A stretch of 64,000 bases of DNA from Mycobacterium sp. GTDB lineage: Bacteria; Actinomycetota; Actinomycetes; Mycobacteriales; Mycobacteriaceae. Where the stretch lies: the NCBI GenBank assembly GCA_020438845.1, contig JAGQTV010000038.1:1-64000 (forward strand). Direction: 5' to 3'. Below the pieces are notes generated by a model. It saw nothing but the letters and a program-made list of their open reading frames with translations. It ran no database searches and was not told the origin of the DNA. The position numbers and the translations under genes are program-made. This document shows positions 42,572 through 51,087 of the stretch, piece after piece (positions within the stretch are counted from its first letter, which is position 1; each line of letters opens with the position of its first letter).

Positions 42572-43230
42572 AGTAATTTGGCGACGATTCCGGCGAGATA
42601 GCCCAGCCTGGCCACCTCCGACGGCCGGAAGTTCGGACCGCCGGCTCGCCCCAGCACGATGGCGGTGTGGGAATGGCCCAGCGGAGCGGCCGCCAGCGCG
42701 GTGTCCATATCGCGCCATATCGAGGGCACCCAGTCCGCGGTTGCGTCCAGAGCGGTGGCGTGGCTGATCGGAAGCCACGGGGCGGCCGGCGCCCGGGTCT
42801 CGGGGGCGGCCGGACTGCCCGCAATGCGGCGGGGGCCGTCGTCAGTGAACTCCACGACGGTGCACCAGGCAACGCGCAGAATTCGTGGCGCCTCGTCGAC
42901 GAGTGCCTGCAGTTTGGCCGCGCTACCGTCGGCTGTCGCGACATGCTCGATGAGTTCCAATTCGCGATGAGCCTCGAGCAGTCCGGTGTGTGGCTTGATG
43001 GTTTCCACCCGTACGCCCTCGAGCGCTTCGGCGGCCGTGATCAGGGAATCCGGCATCGCACCGAGCGGCAGATCGACCACCAGGTCGTCGACTGCGAATC
43101 CCGGACCGCGTTCGACGACGTCGAGCGACAGGATGTCTGCACCCACCGAACCCAGAGCGATAGCCAGTGACCCGAGGCTGCCGGGGCGGTCTTTGAGTTG
43201 GACCCGGAGCAGATAGGACGGCACCCGCAC
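42565..43230 (-). CDS. ACT-domain protein (Rv3013-like)
   Basis: 221 residues from GTG 43230. An ACT domain fills the N-terminus ([23 protein letters not shown] then [10 protein letters not shown]), and a second ACT-like region (VRVETIKPH) follows. The C-terminal half has a GNAT- or GAF-like appearance without clear motifs. ACT domains bind amino acids, so an amino-acid-sensing regulatory role is plausible but unshown. Conserved between ligA and gatC in mycobacteria, opposite in direction. Its 3' end carries part of a short repeat array. Confidence 0.82.
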   Translation of the reverse strand: MRVPSYLLRVQLKDRPGSLGSLAIALGSVGADILSLDVVERGPGFAVDDLVVDLPLGAMPDSLITAAEALEGVRVETIKPHTGLLEAHRELELIEHVATADGSAAKLQALVDEAPRILRVAWCTVVEFTDDGPRRIAGSPAAPETRAPAAPWLPISHATALDATADWVPSIWRDMDTALAAAPLGHSHTAIVLGRAGGPNFRPSEVARLGYLAGIVAKLLG

Positions 43231-43313
43231 ACTGTTTCACAACCACGATTGACCTGCGAGACGGAATGACGCGCCCCAACTCTGCGGTAGACCGCCCGTT
43301 AGGCTTACCGCCT

Positions 43314-43613
43314 GTGTCCACGATCTCCCGCGACGAGGTGGCGCGGCTGGCCAAACTGGCCCGCCTAGCGCTGACCGACTCCGAACTCGACAGCTTCGCC
43401 GGCCAGCTTGACGCGATCATCGGCTACGTCAGCACCATCCAGGCGTGCGACGTCTCCGGAGTGAAGCCCACCGGCAACCCGCTGCGCAGCGTCAACGTGA
43501 CGCGCCGAGACGTCGTCCAGCCCAGCCTGACCCAGCAGCAGGCGCTTGCCGAAGCGCCCTCCGCCGATGAGGGACGCTTTGTCGTTCCGCAGATCCTGGG
43601 GGAGGCGCAGTGA
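43314..43613 (+). CDS. gatC: Glu/Asp-tRNA amidotransferase subunit C
   Basis: 99 residues from GTG 43314, the usual length; the open frame from 43266 is not needed. Core motif [17 protein letters not shown] and C-terminal [11 protein letters not shown] are intact. GatC wraps around GatA and stabilises the GatCAB complex that converts Glu-tRNA(Gln) and Asp-tRNA(Asn) to the amidated forms. Overlaps gatA by one base (TGATG). Confidence 0.96.
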   Translation: MSTISRDEVARLAKLARLALTDSELDSFAGQLDAIIGYVSTIQACDVSGVKPTGNPLRSVNVTRRDVVQPSLTQQQALAEAPSADEGRFVVPQILGEAQ

Positions 43614-45106
43614 TGAGCCACCCGGCCGATGTCATCCGTCGGGATGCGGCCACCCTCGGCGCTCAGATTGCCCGCGGCGAGCTTTCGTCGGTCGAGCTCA
43701 CCGGGGCCTGCCTGGATCAGATCGCGGCCACCGACGAGCGCTACAGCGCCTTTCTGCACGTCGCGGCGGACCAGGCGCTGGACACCGCGGCCAAGGTCGA
43801 TGCCGCGGTGTCCGCCGGGGACGACCTGCCCTCGCCGCTGGCAGGGGTGCCGTTGGCGCTGAAGGATGTGTTCACCACCATCGACATGCCCACCACATGT
43901 GGATCGAAGATCCTCGAAGGCTGGATGTCGCCATACGACGCAACCGTGACTGCGCGGATCCGGCAGGCCGGCATCCCGATCCTGGGCAAGACCAACATGG
44001 ACGAGTTCGCCATGGGCTCGTCGACGGAGAACTCCGCCTACGGACCCACCCGCAACCCGTGGGACATCGACCGGGTGCCGGGTGGTTCTGGTGGAGGCAG
44101 CGCCGCAGCGCTCGCGGCGTTTCAGGCTCCGCTGGCCATCGGTTCGGATACCGGCGGTTCGATCCGCCAGCCCGCAGCTCTGACCGCGACGGTCGGCGTC
44201 AAGCCAACCTATGGCACAGTCTCGCGTTACGGGTTGGTGGCCTGCGCGTCCTCACTGGATCAGGGCGGCCCCTGCGCGCGCACCGTGCTCGACACGGCAC
44301 TGCTGCACGCTGTGATCGCCGGGCACGATCCGCACGACGCGACGTCCCTGGACATCCCGATCCCCGACGTCGCGGCCGCAGCGATTGCCGGTGCGACCGG
44401 GGACTTGAGCGGCGTGCGGATCGGCGTCGTCAAGCAACTGCACAGCGGCGAGGGTTACCAGCCGGGGGTGCTGGAGTCGTTCAACGCGGCCGTCGAGCAA
44501 CTCCAGGCCCTCGGTGCCGAGATCCGGGAGGTCGACTGCCCGCATCTGGACTACTCGCTGTCGGCGTATTACCTGATCTTGCCCTCGGAGGTGTCGAGCA
44601 ACCTGGCCCGCTTCGACGCCATGCGCTATGGCTTGCGTGTCGGCGACGACGGCAGCCACAGCGCCGAGGATGTGATGGCGTTGACCCGCGAGGCCGGGTT
44701 CGGACCGGAAGTCAAGCGGCGCATCATGATCGGCACGTACGCGCTGTCGGCGGGCTACTACGACGCCTATTACAACCAGGCGCAGAAGGTGCGGACGCTG
44801 ATCGCCGGCGACCTCGACGCGGCCTACCGGGACGTCGACGTGCTGGTGTCGCCGTCCACCCCGACCACGGCCTTCCGGCTGGGCGAGAAGGTGGACGATC
44901 CGCTGGCGATGTATCTGTTCGACCTGTGCACCCTGCCGCTGAACCTGGCCGGGCATTGCGGCATGTCGGTGCCCTCCGGACTCTCGCCGGACGACAACCT
45001 GCCGGTCGGTCTGCAGATCATGGCGCCGGCGATGGCCGACGACCGGCTTTATCGGGTGGGGGCCGCCTACGAGGCGGCGCGTGGCCCACTGCCGTTTGCG
45101 CTGTGA
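43613..45106 (+). CDS. gatA: Glu/Asp-tRNA amidotransferase subunit A
   Basis: 497 residues from ATG 43613 (GTG 43610 is in frame just before), with GGGGGAGG upstream. Amidase-signature family with the Lys of [10 protein letters not shown], the Ser of [13 protein letters not shown] and the nucleophile Ser in [11 protein letters not shown]. It generates ammonia from glutamine for GatB. gatC is coupled upstream; gatB is separated by pfkA and a small gene, as in M. tuberculosis where pfkA intervenes. Confidence 0.97.
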   Translation: MSHPADVIRRDAATLGAQIARGELSSVELTGACLDQIAATDERYSAFLHVAADQALDTAAKVDAAVSAGDDLPSPLAGVPLALKDVFTTIDMPTTCGSKILEGWMSPYDATVTARIRQAGIPILGKTNMDEFAMGSSTENSAYGPTRNPWDIDRVPGGSGGGSAAALAAFQAPLAIGSDTGGSIRQPAALTATVGVKPTYGTVSRYGLVACASSLDQGGPCARTVLDTALLHAVIAGHDPHDATSLDIPIPDVAAAAIAGATGDLSGVRIGVVKQLHSGEGYQPGVLESFNAAVEQLQALGAEIREVDCPHLDYSLSAYYLILPSEVSSNLARFDAMRYGLRVGDDGSHSAEDVMALTREAGFGPEVKRRIMIGTYALSAGYYDAYYNQAQKVRTLIAGDLDAAYRDVDVLVSPSTPTTAFRLGEKVDDPLAMYLFDLCTLPLNLAGHCGMSVPSGLSPDDNLPVGLQIMAPAMADDRLYRVGAAYEAARGPLPFAL

Positions 45107-45117
45107 CTGACGGAGTG

Positions 45118-45186
45118 ACCGCGTCGGCACCGTGACTGGGGTAGTCACCGCGTCGGCACCGTGACTGGGGTAGTCACCGCGTCGGC
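45118..45186. repeat. 29-base direct repeats in the gatA-pfkA gap
   Basis: Two identical 29-base units (45118-45146 and 45147-45175) are followed by the first 11 bases of a third. The array lies wholly in the 133-base intergenic space and contains inverted GTGACT/AGTCAC elements, so each unit can form a small hairpin. Confidence 0.93.
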
Positions 45187-45239
45187 CGAGTCGCCCCGTT
45201 AGCGCTGTGAGGGACTGACCCGCAGGGTTAGATAGAGCC

Positions 45240-46271
45240 ATGCGTATCGGAGTTCTCACCGGCGGCGGCGACTGCCCCGGCCTCAACGCCGTCATCCGTG
45301 CCGTCGTGCGGACCTGTGACACCCGGTACGGCTCGTCGGTGGTCGGGTTCCAGGACGGCTGGCGAGGACTGTTGGAGAACCGGCGTATCCAACTGGTCAA
45401 CGACGATCGCAACGACCGCTTGCTGGCCAAGGGCGGCACCATGCTGGGTACCGCCCGAACCAACCCGGAGCGCCTGCGTGCCGGCATCGACGAGATCAAG
45501 CAGACGTTGGAGGACAACGGGATCGACGTGCTGATCCCGATCGGTGGAGAAGGCACGCTGACCGCGGCGCACTGGCTGACCCAGGAGGGCGTCCCCGTGG
45601 TGGGGGTTCCCAAGACCATCGACAACGACATCAACTGCACCGACGTGACGTTCGGCCACGACACCGCGCTGATGATCGCCACTGAGGCCATCGACAGGCT
45701 GCACAGCACGGCAGAATCCCACCAGCGGGTGATGCTGGTCGAGGTGATGGGCCGCCACGCCGGCTGGATCGCGCTCAACGCCGGGATGGCCTCCGGAGCG
45801 CATATGACGCTGATCCCAGAGCAGCCCTTCGACGTCGAGGAAGTCTGCCGGCTGGTGAAACACCGATTCCAGCGTGGCGCGTCGCACTTCATCTGCGTGG
45901 TCGCCGAAGGCGCCAAACCCGCCGAGGGCTCGATGCAGCTGCGTAGTGGTGGCATCGACGAGTTCGGCCACGAGAAGTTCACCGGAGTGGCTCAGCAGCT
46001 GGGCTTCGAGGTGGAGAAGCGGATTCGCAAGGAGGTCCGTGTCACCGTTCTCGGCCACATCCAGCGTGGCGGCACCCCGACTGCCTACGACCGGGTGCTG
46101 GCCACGCGGTTCGGCGTCAACGCCGCCGACGCCGCCCATGCCGGCGAGTACGGAATCATGGTCTCGCTTCGGGGGGAGGACATCGGTCGGGTACCGCTGG
46201 CCGACGCGGTCCGCGAGCTCAAGCTGGTGCCGCAGAGCCGCTACGACGACGCCGCGGCATTCTTCGGCTGA
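45240..46271 (+). CDS. pfkA: 6-phosphofructokinase
   Basis: 343 residues. [14 protein letters not shown] at the N-terminus, GGEGTLTAA at the phosphate-donor site, [12 protein letters not shown] with the catalytic Asp, and [10 protein letters not shown] for fructose-6-phosphate binding. It phosphorylates fructose 6-phosphate in glycolysis. The GGEGT motif resembles other actinobacterial group III ATP enzymes; ATP versus pyrophosphate use cannot be settled by eye, though the absence of the GGDD-type motif favours ATP. Position between gatA and gatB is conserved. Confidence 0.95.
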   Translation: MRIGVLTGGGDCPGLNAVIRAVVRTCDTRYGSSVVGFQDGWRGLLENRRIQLVNDDRNDRLLAKGGTMLGTARTNPERLRAGIDEIKQTLEDNGIDVLIPIGGEGTLTAAHWLTQEGVPVVGVPKTIDNDINCTDVTFGHDTALMIATEAIDRLHSTAESHQRVMLVEVMGRHAGWIALNAGMASGAHMTLIPEQPFDVEEVCRLVKHRFQRGASHFICVVAEGAKPAEGSMQLRSGGIDEFGHEKFTGVAQQLGFEVEKRIRKEVRVTVLGHIQRGGTPTAYDRVLATRFGVNAADAAHAGEYGIMVSLRGEDIGRVPLADAVRELKLVPQSRYDDAAAFFG

Positions 46272-46295
46272 CCAGGCGCGCAATCGGGGATCGGG

Positions 46296-46577
46296 CTACT
46301 TGATTGCGGGGTTGCCAGCCCTCAGGTAGTGCAGGTGGTGGTGCTTGACGGCCCCGGTCGGCACTCGAGTAGCTGCCGGAAGGGCGCGTCCGGGGGAATC
46401 GTGGGCTGTCGAGTGCGTGGCGGTTGCTCTTCCGGTCTTGGAGCCTCCGGTGTCGGCGAAGCTTTCCGGTGAGGCACCGAGAGCTAAGAGGGCGGGTCCG
46501 CAGGCCAGTAGGGCAGCTGCCACAGCTCGGGTGAACCAGCGGGAGGAGTTGTCGGTGGGGTTGGTTGCGGTCGTCAT
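46296..46577 (-). CDS. Small secreted protein of unknown function
   Basis: 93 residues from ATG 46577, preceded by an excellent ribosome site (AAGGAGGAACGATC). A signal peptide (AVAAALLACGPALLALGASP, cleavage probably near SFA-DTG) indicates export. The mature part, about 50 residues, is Thr/Ser/Ala/Gly rich and ends in a His-rich, basic segment (VKHHHLHYLRAGNPAIK). The His cluster could bind a metal, but this is speculation. I do not recognise a family. Its promoter region is an AT-rich island with direct repeats, unlike the surrounding DNA. Not part of the conserved pfkA-gatB layout as I recall it. Confidence 0.7.
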   Translation of the reverse strand: MTTATNPTDNSSRWFTRAVAAALLACGPALLALGASPESFADTGGSKTGRATATHSTAHDSPGRALPAATRVPTGAVKHHHLHYLRAGNPAIK

Positions 46578-46639
46578 GATCGTTCCTCCTTGCGGGATCT
46601 GTAATTCCGTCGTGGTTTCGGGCGAACCCCTTTGTTTTA

Positions 46640-46682
46640 TTTGATGAGCTAACTATATAGTAAGACGAGCTAATTAATCAAT
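46640..46682 (-). promoter_or_regulatory. AT-rich promoter region with direct repeats and a palindrome
   Basis: Direct repeats GATGAGCTAA (46643-46652) and GACGAGCTAA (46664-46673), 21 bases apart (two helical turns), flank the palindrome ACTATATAGT (46652-46661). Read on the minus strand, TTGATT near 46680 and TATATAG near 46655 could serve as -35 and -10 elements. It lies 66-105 bases upstream of the small secreted protein. A repressor binding the repeats would cover the promoter (inference). Confidence 0.55.
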
Positions 46683-46794
46683 ACCCCTGGCAGGGCTTTT
46701 CCGGCTCGGCGGGCCGGACCACCAGTGGGTCGCTGGTCCGCGCCGTAAGCCCGCTGTGAGTGCATCGGCGATGCGGAAATTAGGATTGCTACCC

Positions 46795-48321
46795 ATGACC
46801 GGGCCTCTTCTCAACACTCCCACCGCCGAACTGCTCGACTACGACGACGTCCTCGCGCGGTTCGATCCGGTGTTGGGCTTGGAAGTGCATGTCGAACTGT
46901 CGACGCAAACCAAGATGTTCTGCGGTTGCGCGACTACTTTCGGCGCCGAACCCAACACTCAGGTATGTCCGGTTTGCCTGGGGCTGCCCGGGGCGCTGCC
47001 GACCCTCAACGAGGCCGCCGTCGAGTCGGCCATCCGCATAGGCCTGGCACTGAACTGCGAGATCGCGTCATGGTGCCGCTTCGCCCGGAAGAACTACTTC
47101 TACCCGGACCAGCCGAAGAACTACCAAATCTCGCAGTACGACGAGCCGATCGCGTTCAACGGCCACCTCGACGTTCCCCTCGAAGACGGCAGCACGTTCC
47201 GGGTGAACATCGAGCGAGCTCATATGGAGGAGGACACCGGCAAACTCACCCACGTCGGCGGCGACACCGGCCGCATCCACGGCGCCACTGCATCGCTGCT
47301 GGACGTCAACCGGGCCGGGGTGCCGCTGATCGAGATCGTCACCAAACCCATCGAAGGCGCGGGGGAGAACGCGCCGCAGGTGGCCCGCGCCTACGTCACA
47401 GCGTTGCGGGATCTCCTGCGCGCCTTGGGTGTTTCCGACGTCCGGATGGATCAGGGTTCGCTGCGCTGCGACGCCAACGTGTCGTTGCGGCCGCATGCGC
47501 AGGCCGAGTTCGGTATCCGAACCGAGACCAAGAACGTCAACTCGCTCAAGAGCGTCGAGGTGGCCGTCCGCTATGAGATGCGCCGTCAGGCTGCGGTTCT
47601 CGACGCCGGAGGCAAGGTCCACCAGGAGACCCGCCACTTCCACGAGGACGGCCACACCTCGCCGGGCCGGGACAAGGAGACCGCCGAGGACTACCGCTAC
47701 TTCCCCGAGCCCGACCTCGAGCCGGTCGCACCCAGTGCTGAGTTGGTCGAGCAGCTGCGCAGAACCATCCCGGAGCTTCCGTGGTTGGCGCGCAAGCGGA
47801 TTCAGCAGGAGTGGGGAGTTTCCGACGAGGTGATGCGCGATCTGGTCAATGCCGGGGCGGTCGACCTGGTAGCCGCTACCGTCGGCTACGGCGCCGGCAG
47901 TGAGGCCGCCCGCGCTTGGTGGGGAAACTTCCTGGTGCAGAAGGCCAATGAAGCCGGAGTGGAACTCGATGCTGTGGGCATCACGCCCAAGCAGGTCGCG
48001 GCCCTGGTAGCACTGGTCGATGAGGGCAAGCTGTCCAACAAGTTGGCCCGCCAGGTAGTAGAGGGTGTCCTGGCCGGAGAGGGCGAGCCGGAGCAGGTGA
48101 TGGCCGACCGCGGTCTGGCCCTGGTGCGCGACGATTCGCTGATCCAGGCAGCCGTCGACGAGGCGCTGGCTGCCAGCCCCGATATCGCCGAGAAGATCCG
48201 TGGCGGAAAGGTTCAGGCGGCTGGGGCCCTGGTCGGGGCGGTGATGAAGGCGACCAAGGGTCAGGCCGACGCGGCACGGGTACGCGAACTGGTGCTGAAG
48301 GCCTGCGGCCAGGAAGGGTGA
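46795..48321 (+). CDS. gatB: Glu/Asp-tRNA amidotransferase subunit B
   Basis: 508 residues from ATG 46795; GTG 46756 would add a poorly conserved extension. GatB signature [34 protein letters not shown] with zinc Cys pairs, [13 protein letters not shown] and [13 protein letters not shown] are present, with the C-terminal YqeY-like tRNA-binding helical domain ([20 protein letters not shown]). It activates the tRNA-bound glutamate or aspartate and completes GatCAB with gatC and gatA upstream. Confidence 0.97.
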   Translation: MTGPLLNTPTAELLDYDDVLARFDPVLGLEVHVELSTQTKMFCGCATTFGAEPNTQVCPVCLGLPGALPTLNEAAVESAIRIGLALNCEIASWCRFARKNYFYPDQPKNYQISQYDEPIAFNGHLDVPLEDGSTFRVNIERAHMEEDTGKLTHVGGDTGRIHGATASLLDVNRAGVPLIEIVTKPIEGAGENAPQVARAYVTALRDLLRALGVSDVRMDQGSLRCDANVSLRPHAQAEFGIRTETKNVNSLKSVEVAVRYEMRRQAAVLDAGGKVHQETRHFHEDGHTSPGRDKETAEDYRYFPEPDLEPVAPSAELVEQLRRTIPELPWLARKRIQQEWGVSDEVMRDLVNAGAVDLVAATVGYGAGSEAARAWWGNFLVQKANEAGVELDAVGITPKQVAALVALVDEGKLSNKLARQVVEGVLAGEGEPEQVMADRGLALVRDDSLIQAAVDEALAASPDIAEKIRGGKVQAAGALVGAVMKATKGQADAARVRELVLKACGQEG

Positions 48322-48405
48322 GCTCCGTCTTAACCCGGTAGGTCAGGCTTCATAAGCCCCGCTGTCCTGCCGGGAGCAGTATCATGCTGGATCAGATGTC
48401 GGCCG

Positions 48406-51087
48406 ATGGTTTCAGCATCAGGGACGGAGGCAATGGCAAGCGTGCCGATGCCGGATGCGGTCCCGGCAGATTTCGTCGCCGGCCAGGCGGGCCAAGCCAT
48501 CGCGGACGACTACGTTTCCACGGTCCTGGTAGTCGACGACAACGCTCAACTGCGTGAGTTGCTCTGTGCGGTGCTTGCGCCGTTGAACTGCGACACCGTC
48601 GCGGTGGGTTCCGGTGAGGAAGCGCTCACCGAGTTGTTGCGGCGCAAGGTCGCTGTGATCATCCTCGATGTCAAGATGCCTGGGATCGACGGGTTCGAAA
48701 CCGCCCAGCTGATCCGAGAAACCGAAGACTTCGCCACGACGCCGATCATCTTTCTCACCGGCGAGGCCGGGGCAGACAGTGATCTGGAAAAGGGCTATCG
48801 GCTGGGCGCGGTCGATTTCCTGATCAAGCCTGTTTCCCGGCATGTGCTCTTCGCCAAGGTCAAGGCCCTGCTGGAACTGGATCAGTCCTTCGCCCGGCTG
48901 AGGCACGAAGCCGCGGAGTTTCACACCCAGCAACTCCGTGCGGCCCGCGAAGCAGAGGTCAGGCAGCGCGAGGAGTTGATCTTCACCCAGCGACGGGAAC
49001 GGCTGACCAACATCTTTGCCGAAGCGAGCATCGACGTGAAGGCCTTACAGGAAGCCATCGTCGCTGAGGTGAGTCAGTTGTTCGACGCCGATTGCGGGCT
49101 GCGCCTGTCGTCGCCCGGTCACGGTTGGCATGAACCTCTCTCGCTCGCCGTCTCCGGTGACACCTGTCCGGTGATGGAAGCCTGGCTGGTCGGGCGTCCG
49201 GCGGAGCAGGGTCAGCGGGCGGCGCCTTACGACCAGATGATGGTGGAGGATTTGACTGCCCGAGGGCGGGGTGTCGGTGTTCTCTGCGTCGGACGACCCG
49301 ACGGTCGTCCTTTCTCTGACATCGAAGCTGCGCTGTTTCGGGGGGTATCGGTCGCCGCGGCCCTGGCGGTGTCCAACGCGACCCTCTATCAGGTTCAGGC
49401 CGAGTATGCGGCCGTCATGCAAGCCAGCGGCGACGCGATCCTCGCCGTCGATTCCTCAGGTGCCATCCGCAGCTGCAACAAGGCGGCGGCAGCCTTGTTC
49501 GGGGGAGATGCGGACACCCTGATCGGCCGTTCCATCCTGGAATTCGCCGCCGACGCCGATCGAGAGCGGCTGCGGGAGCGGGTGATCAATAACCTCGCAT
49601 CACAGGAAGGTTCGTTGGAGATGGTGTGCGTCTCCCGGGACGGACGTCATGTCGAGGTCGCGGTGACGTTGTCCCCGATCGGCGATTCGGTCGAACTGCA
49701 CGTCGCGGCGGTGGTCCATGACCTGACCGAGATCAAACGTGCGCAGAGCGAAATCCGGCATCTGGCCAGCCACGACCCCCTGACCGGCCTGGCCAACCGA
49801 CGAGAGTTGAACGCCCGGCTTGTCGACGTGGTTGCCGACCACGAGATCAGCGGGGATGTAGCGGCACTGCTGTACATGGACGTCAACCACTTCAAGGCGG
49901 TCAACGACACCTATGGTCACGATGCCGGGGACGACTTGTTGGTGGCCGTGGCCAATCGAATTCGAGCCGCGGTACGTGCCGAAACGCTGGTAGCCCGTAT
50001 CGGCGGGGACGAGTTCGTCGTCTTACTGGAACATCTCCCATCGGTGAGCGCTGCCGCGGCAGCCGGAAACCGAATTCTGAAACAAATTCAGACTGAACCG
50101 ATTTCGTGCCGAAACGCCACCATTAAACCCTCCGTGAGTATGGGCATCGGCTGCCTGGGCGACACCGCCGGGGACCCCGACGAGTTGCTGTCTCACGCCG
50201 ACCTGGCGATGTTCGCGGCCAAGAGCAACGCCCTGGAAGAGGCCGTTGTCTACACCGATCTGATCGGATCGCGATACCGGGAGAAATCCCACCTGCGAGC
50301 CAGATTGCCGGAGGCCCTGGAACGTTCCGAAGTTCGCATGGTTTACCAGCCGATCGTCCATGCCGAGACGGGCGCCTTGTTCGGCATCGAAGCCCTTATT
50401 CGTTGGCAGGTGGGCGACGAGGAGGTGCCTCCCCGCGAGATCGTCTCGCTGGCTGAGACTTCCAATCAGATGGGGGCGCTCGGTCAATGGATTTTGAGGC
50501 GTAGCTTCCGGGATTACCTGGCTCTGGGCAGAAGCGATCTGCGTCTGCATGTCAATCTGTCACCCCACCAACTGCTCGAAGCCGGCTTTCTGGAAGAACT
50601 GACCAACGCCTGCCGGGACAGCGAGCTGACCCCGGCCACCGTGTGTCTGGAACTCACCGAACACGCTTTCAGCAGAGAGCCTGCTCCGGCCTACGCGGCG
50701 TTGCGCAGGGCCAAGGACTTCGGGTTCAGCCTGGCGATCGACGAATTCGGGGTGGAATACGCCAGCATGACCAATCTGCTCGAGGTACCTGCCGACTGGC
50801 TCAAGATCGATCGATCCTTCATCGCCGGCCTGCTCGAGAGCGAACGACTGCAACGGCTTGTGCGCGGACAGATCGCGGTTGCTGCATCCATGCAGGTGGA
50901 TCTGATCGCGGTGGGAGTCGAGACCCAGGCGCAGGCCGACTGGCTCCGAGAGGCAGGATGTGTACTGCACCAGGGCTTCTTGTATAGCCAGCCCGTCGAG
51001 ACCGATGAACTGGCCGCTCTGATCGGGAGGCACTGGCCAGGACGTCGCGAACAGCCCGGAACCGACGATGGAAGCAGTGCAGTGTGA
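48406..51087 (+). CDS. Response regulator with GAF-PAS-GGDEF-EAL output; GGDEF intact, EAL degenerate
   Basis: 893 residues from ATG 48406 (ATG 48430 is possible). N-terminal receiver (about 38-155) with VVDDN, the phospho-acceptor D88 in ILDVKMPG, LTGEA and IKPV. A coiled coil, a GAF-like domain (about 205-325) and a PAS domain (about 330-445) follow. The diguanylate cyclase domain has an intact GGDEF (533-537), but the inhibitory RxxD is RAET. In the EAL domain E662, the Asn of VNLSPHQ and the Glu of LELTEH remain, but DDFGTGYS is DEFGVEYA (D779-E780) and the Glu of the usual AEGVE motif is V836. A c-di-GMP synthase is therefore more likely than a hydrolase. Its stop overlaps the kinase start, so phosphorylation by that kinase is the natural inference. 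Confidence 0.9.
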   Translation: MVSASGTEAMASVPMPDAVPADFVAGQAGQAIADDYVSTVLVVDDNAQLRELLCAVLAPLNCDTVAVGSGEEALTELLRRKVAVIILDVKMPGIDGFETAQLIRETEDFATTPIIFLTGEAGADSDLEKGYRLGAVDFLIKPVSRHVLFAKVKALLELDQSFARLRHEAAEFHTQQLRAAREAEVRQREELIFTQRRERLTNIFAEASIDVKALQEAIVAEVSQLFDADCGLRLSSPGHGWHEPLSLAVSGDTCPVMEAWLVGRPAEQGQRAAPYDQMMVEDLTARGRGVGVLCVGRPDGRPFSDIEAALFRGVSVAAALAVSNATLYQVQAEYAAVMQASGDAILAVDSSGAIRSCNKAAAALFGGDADTLIGRSILEFAADADRERLRERVINNLASQEGSLEMVCVSRDGRHVEVAVTLSPIGDSVELHVAAVVHDLTEIKRAQSEIRHLASHDPLTGLANRRELNARLVDVVADHEISGDVAALLYMDVNHFKAVNDTYGHDAGDDLLVAVANRIRAAVRAETLVARIGGDEFVVLLEHLPSVSAAAAAGNRILKQIQTEPISCRNATIKPSVSMGIGCLGDTAGDPDELLSHADLAMFAAKSNALEEAVVYTDLIGSRYREKSHLRARLPEALERSEVRMVYQPIVHAETGALFGIEALIRWQVGDEEVPPREIVSLAETSNQMGALGQWILRRSFRDYLALGRSDLRLHVNLSPHQLLEAGFLEELTNACRDSELTPATVCLELTEHAFSREPAPAYAALRRAKDFGFSLAIDEFGVEYASMTNLLEVPADWLKIDRSFIAGLLESERLQRLVRGQIAVAASMQVDLIAVGVETQAQADWLREAGCVLHQGFLYSQPVETDELAALIGRHWPGRREQPGTDDGSSAV

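Noticed and set aside
44252-45982. 576-codon minus-strand open frame across gatA and pfkA
   Set aside because: It spans two well-supported plus-strand genes and an intergenic repeat array, with no recognisable protein features.
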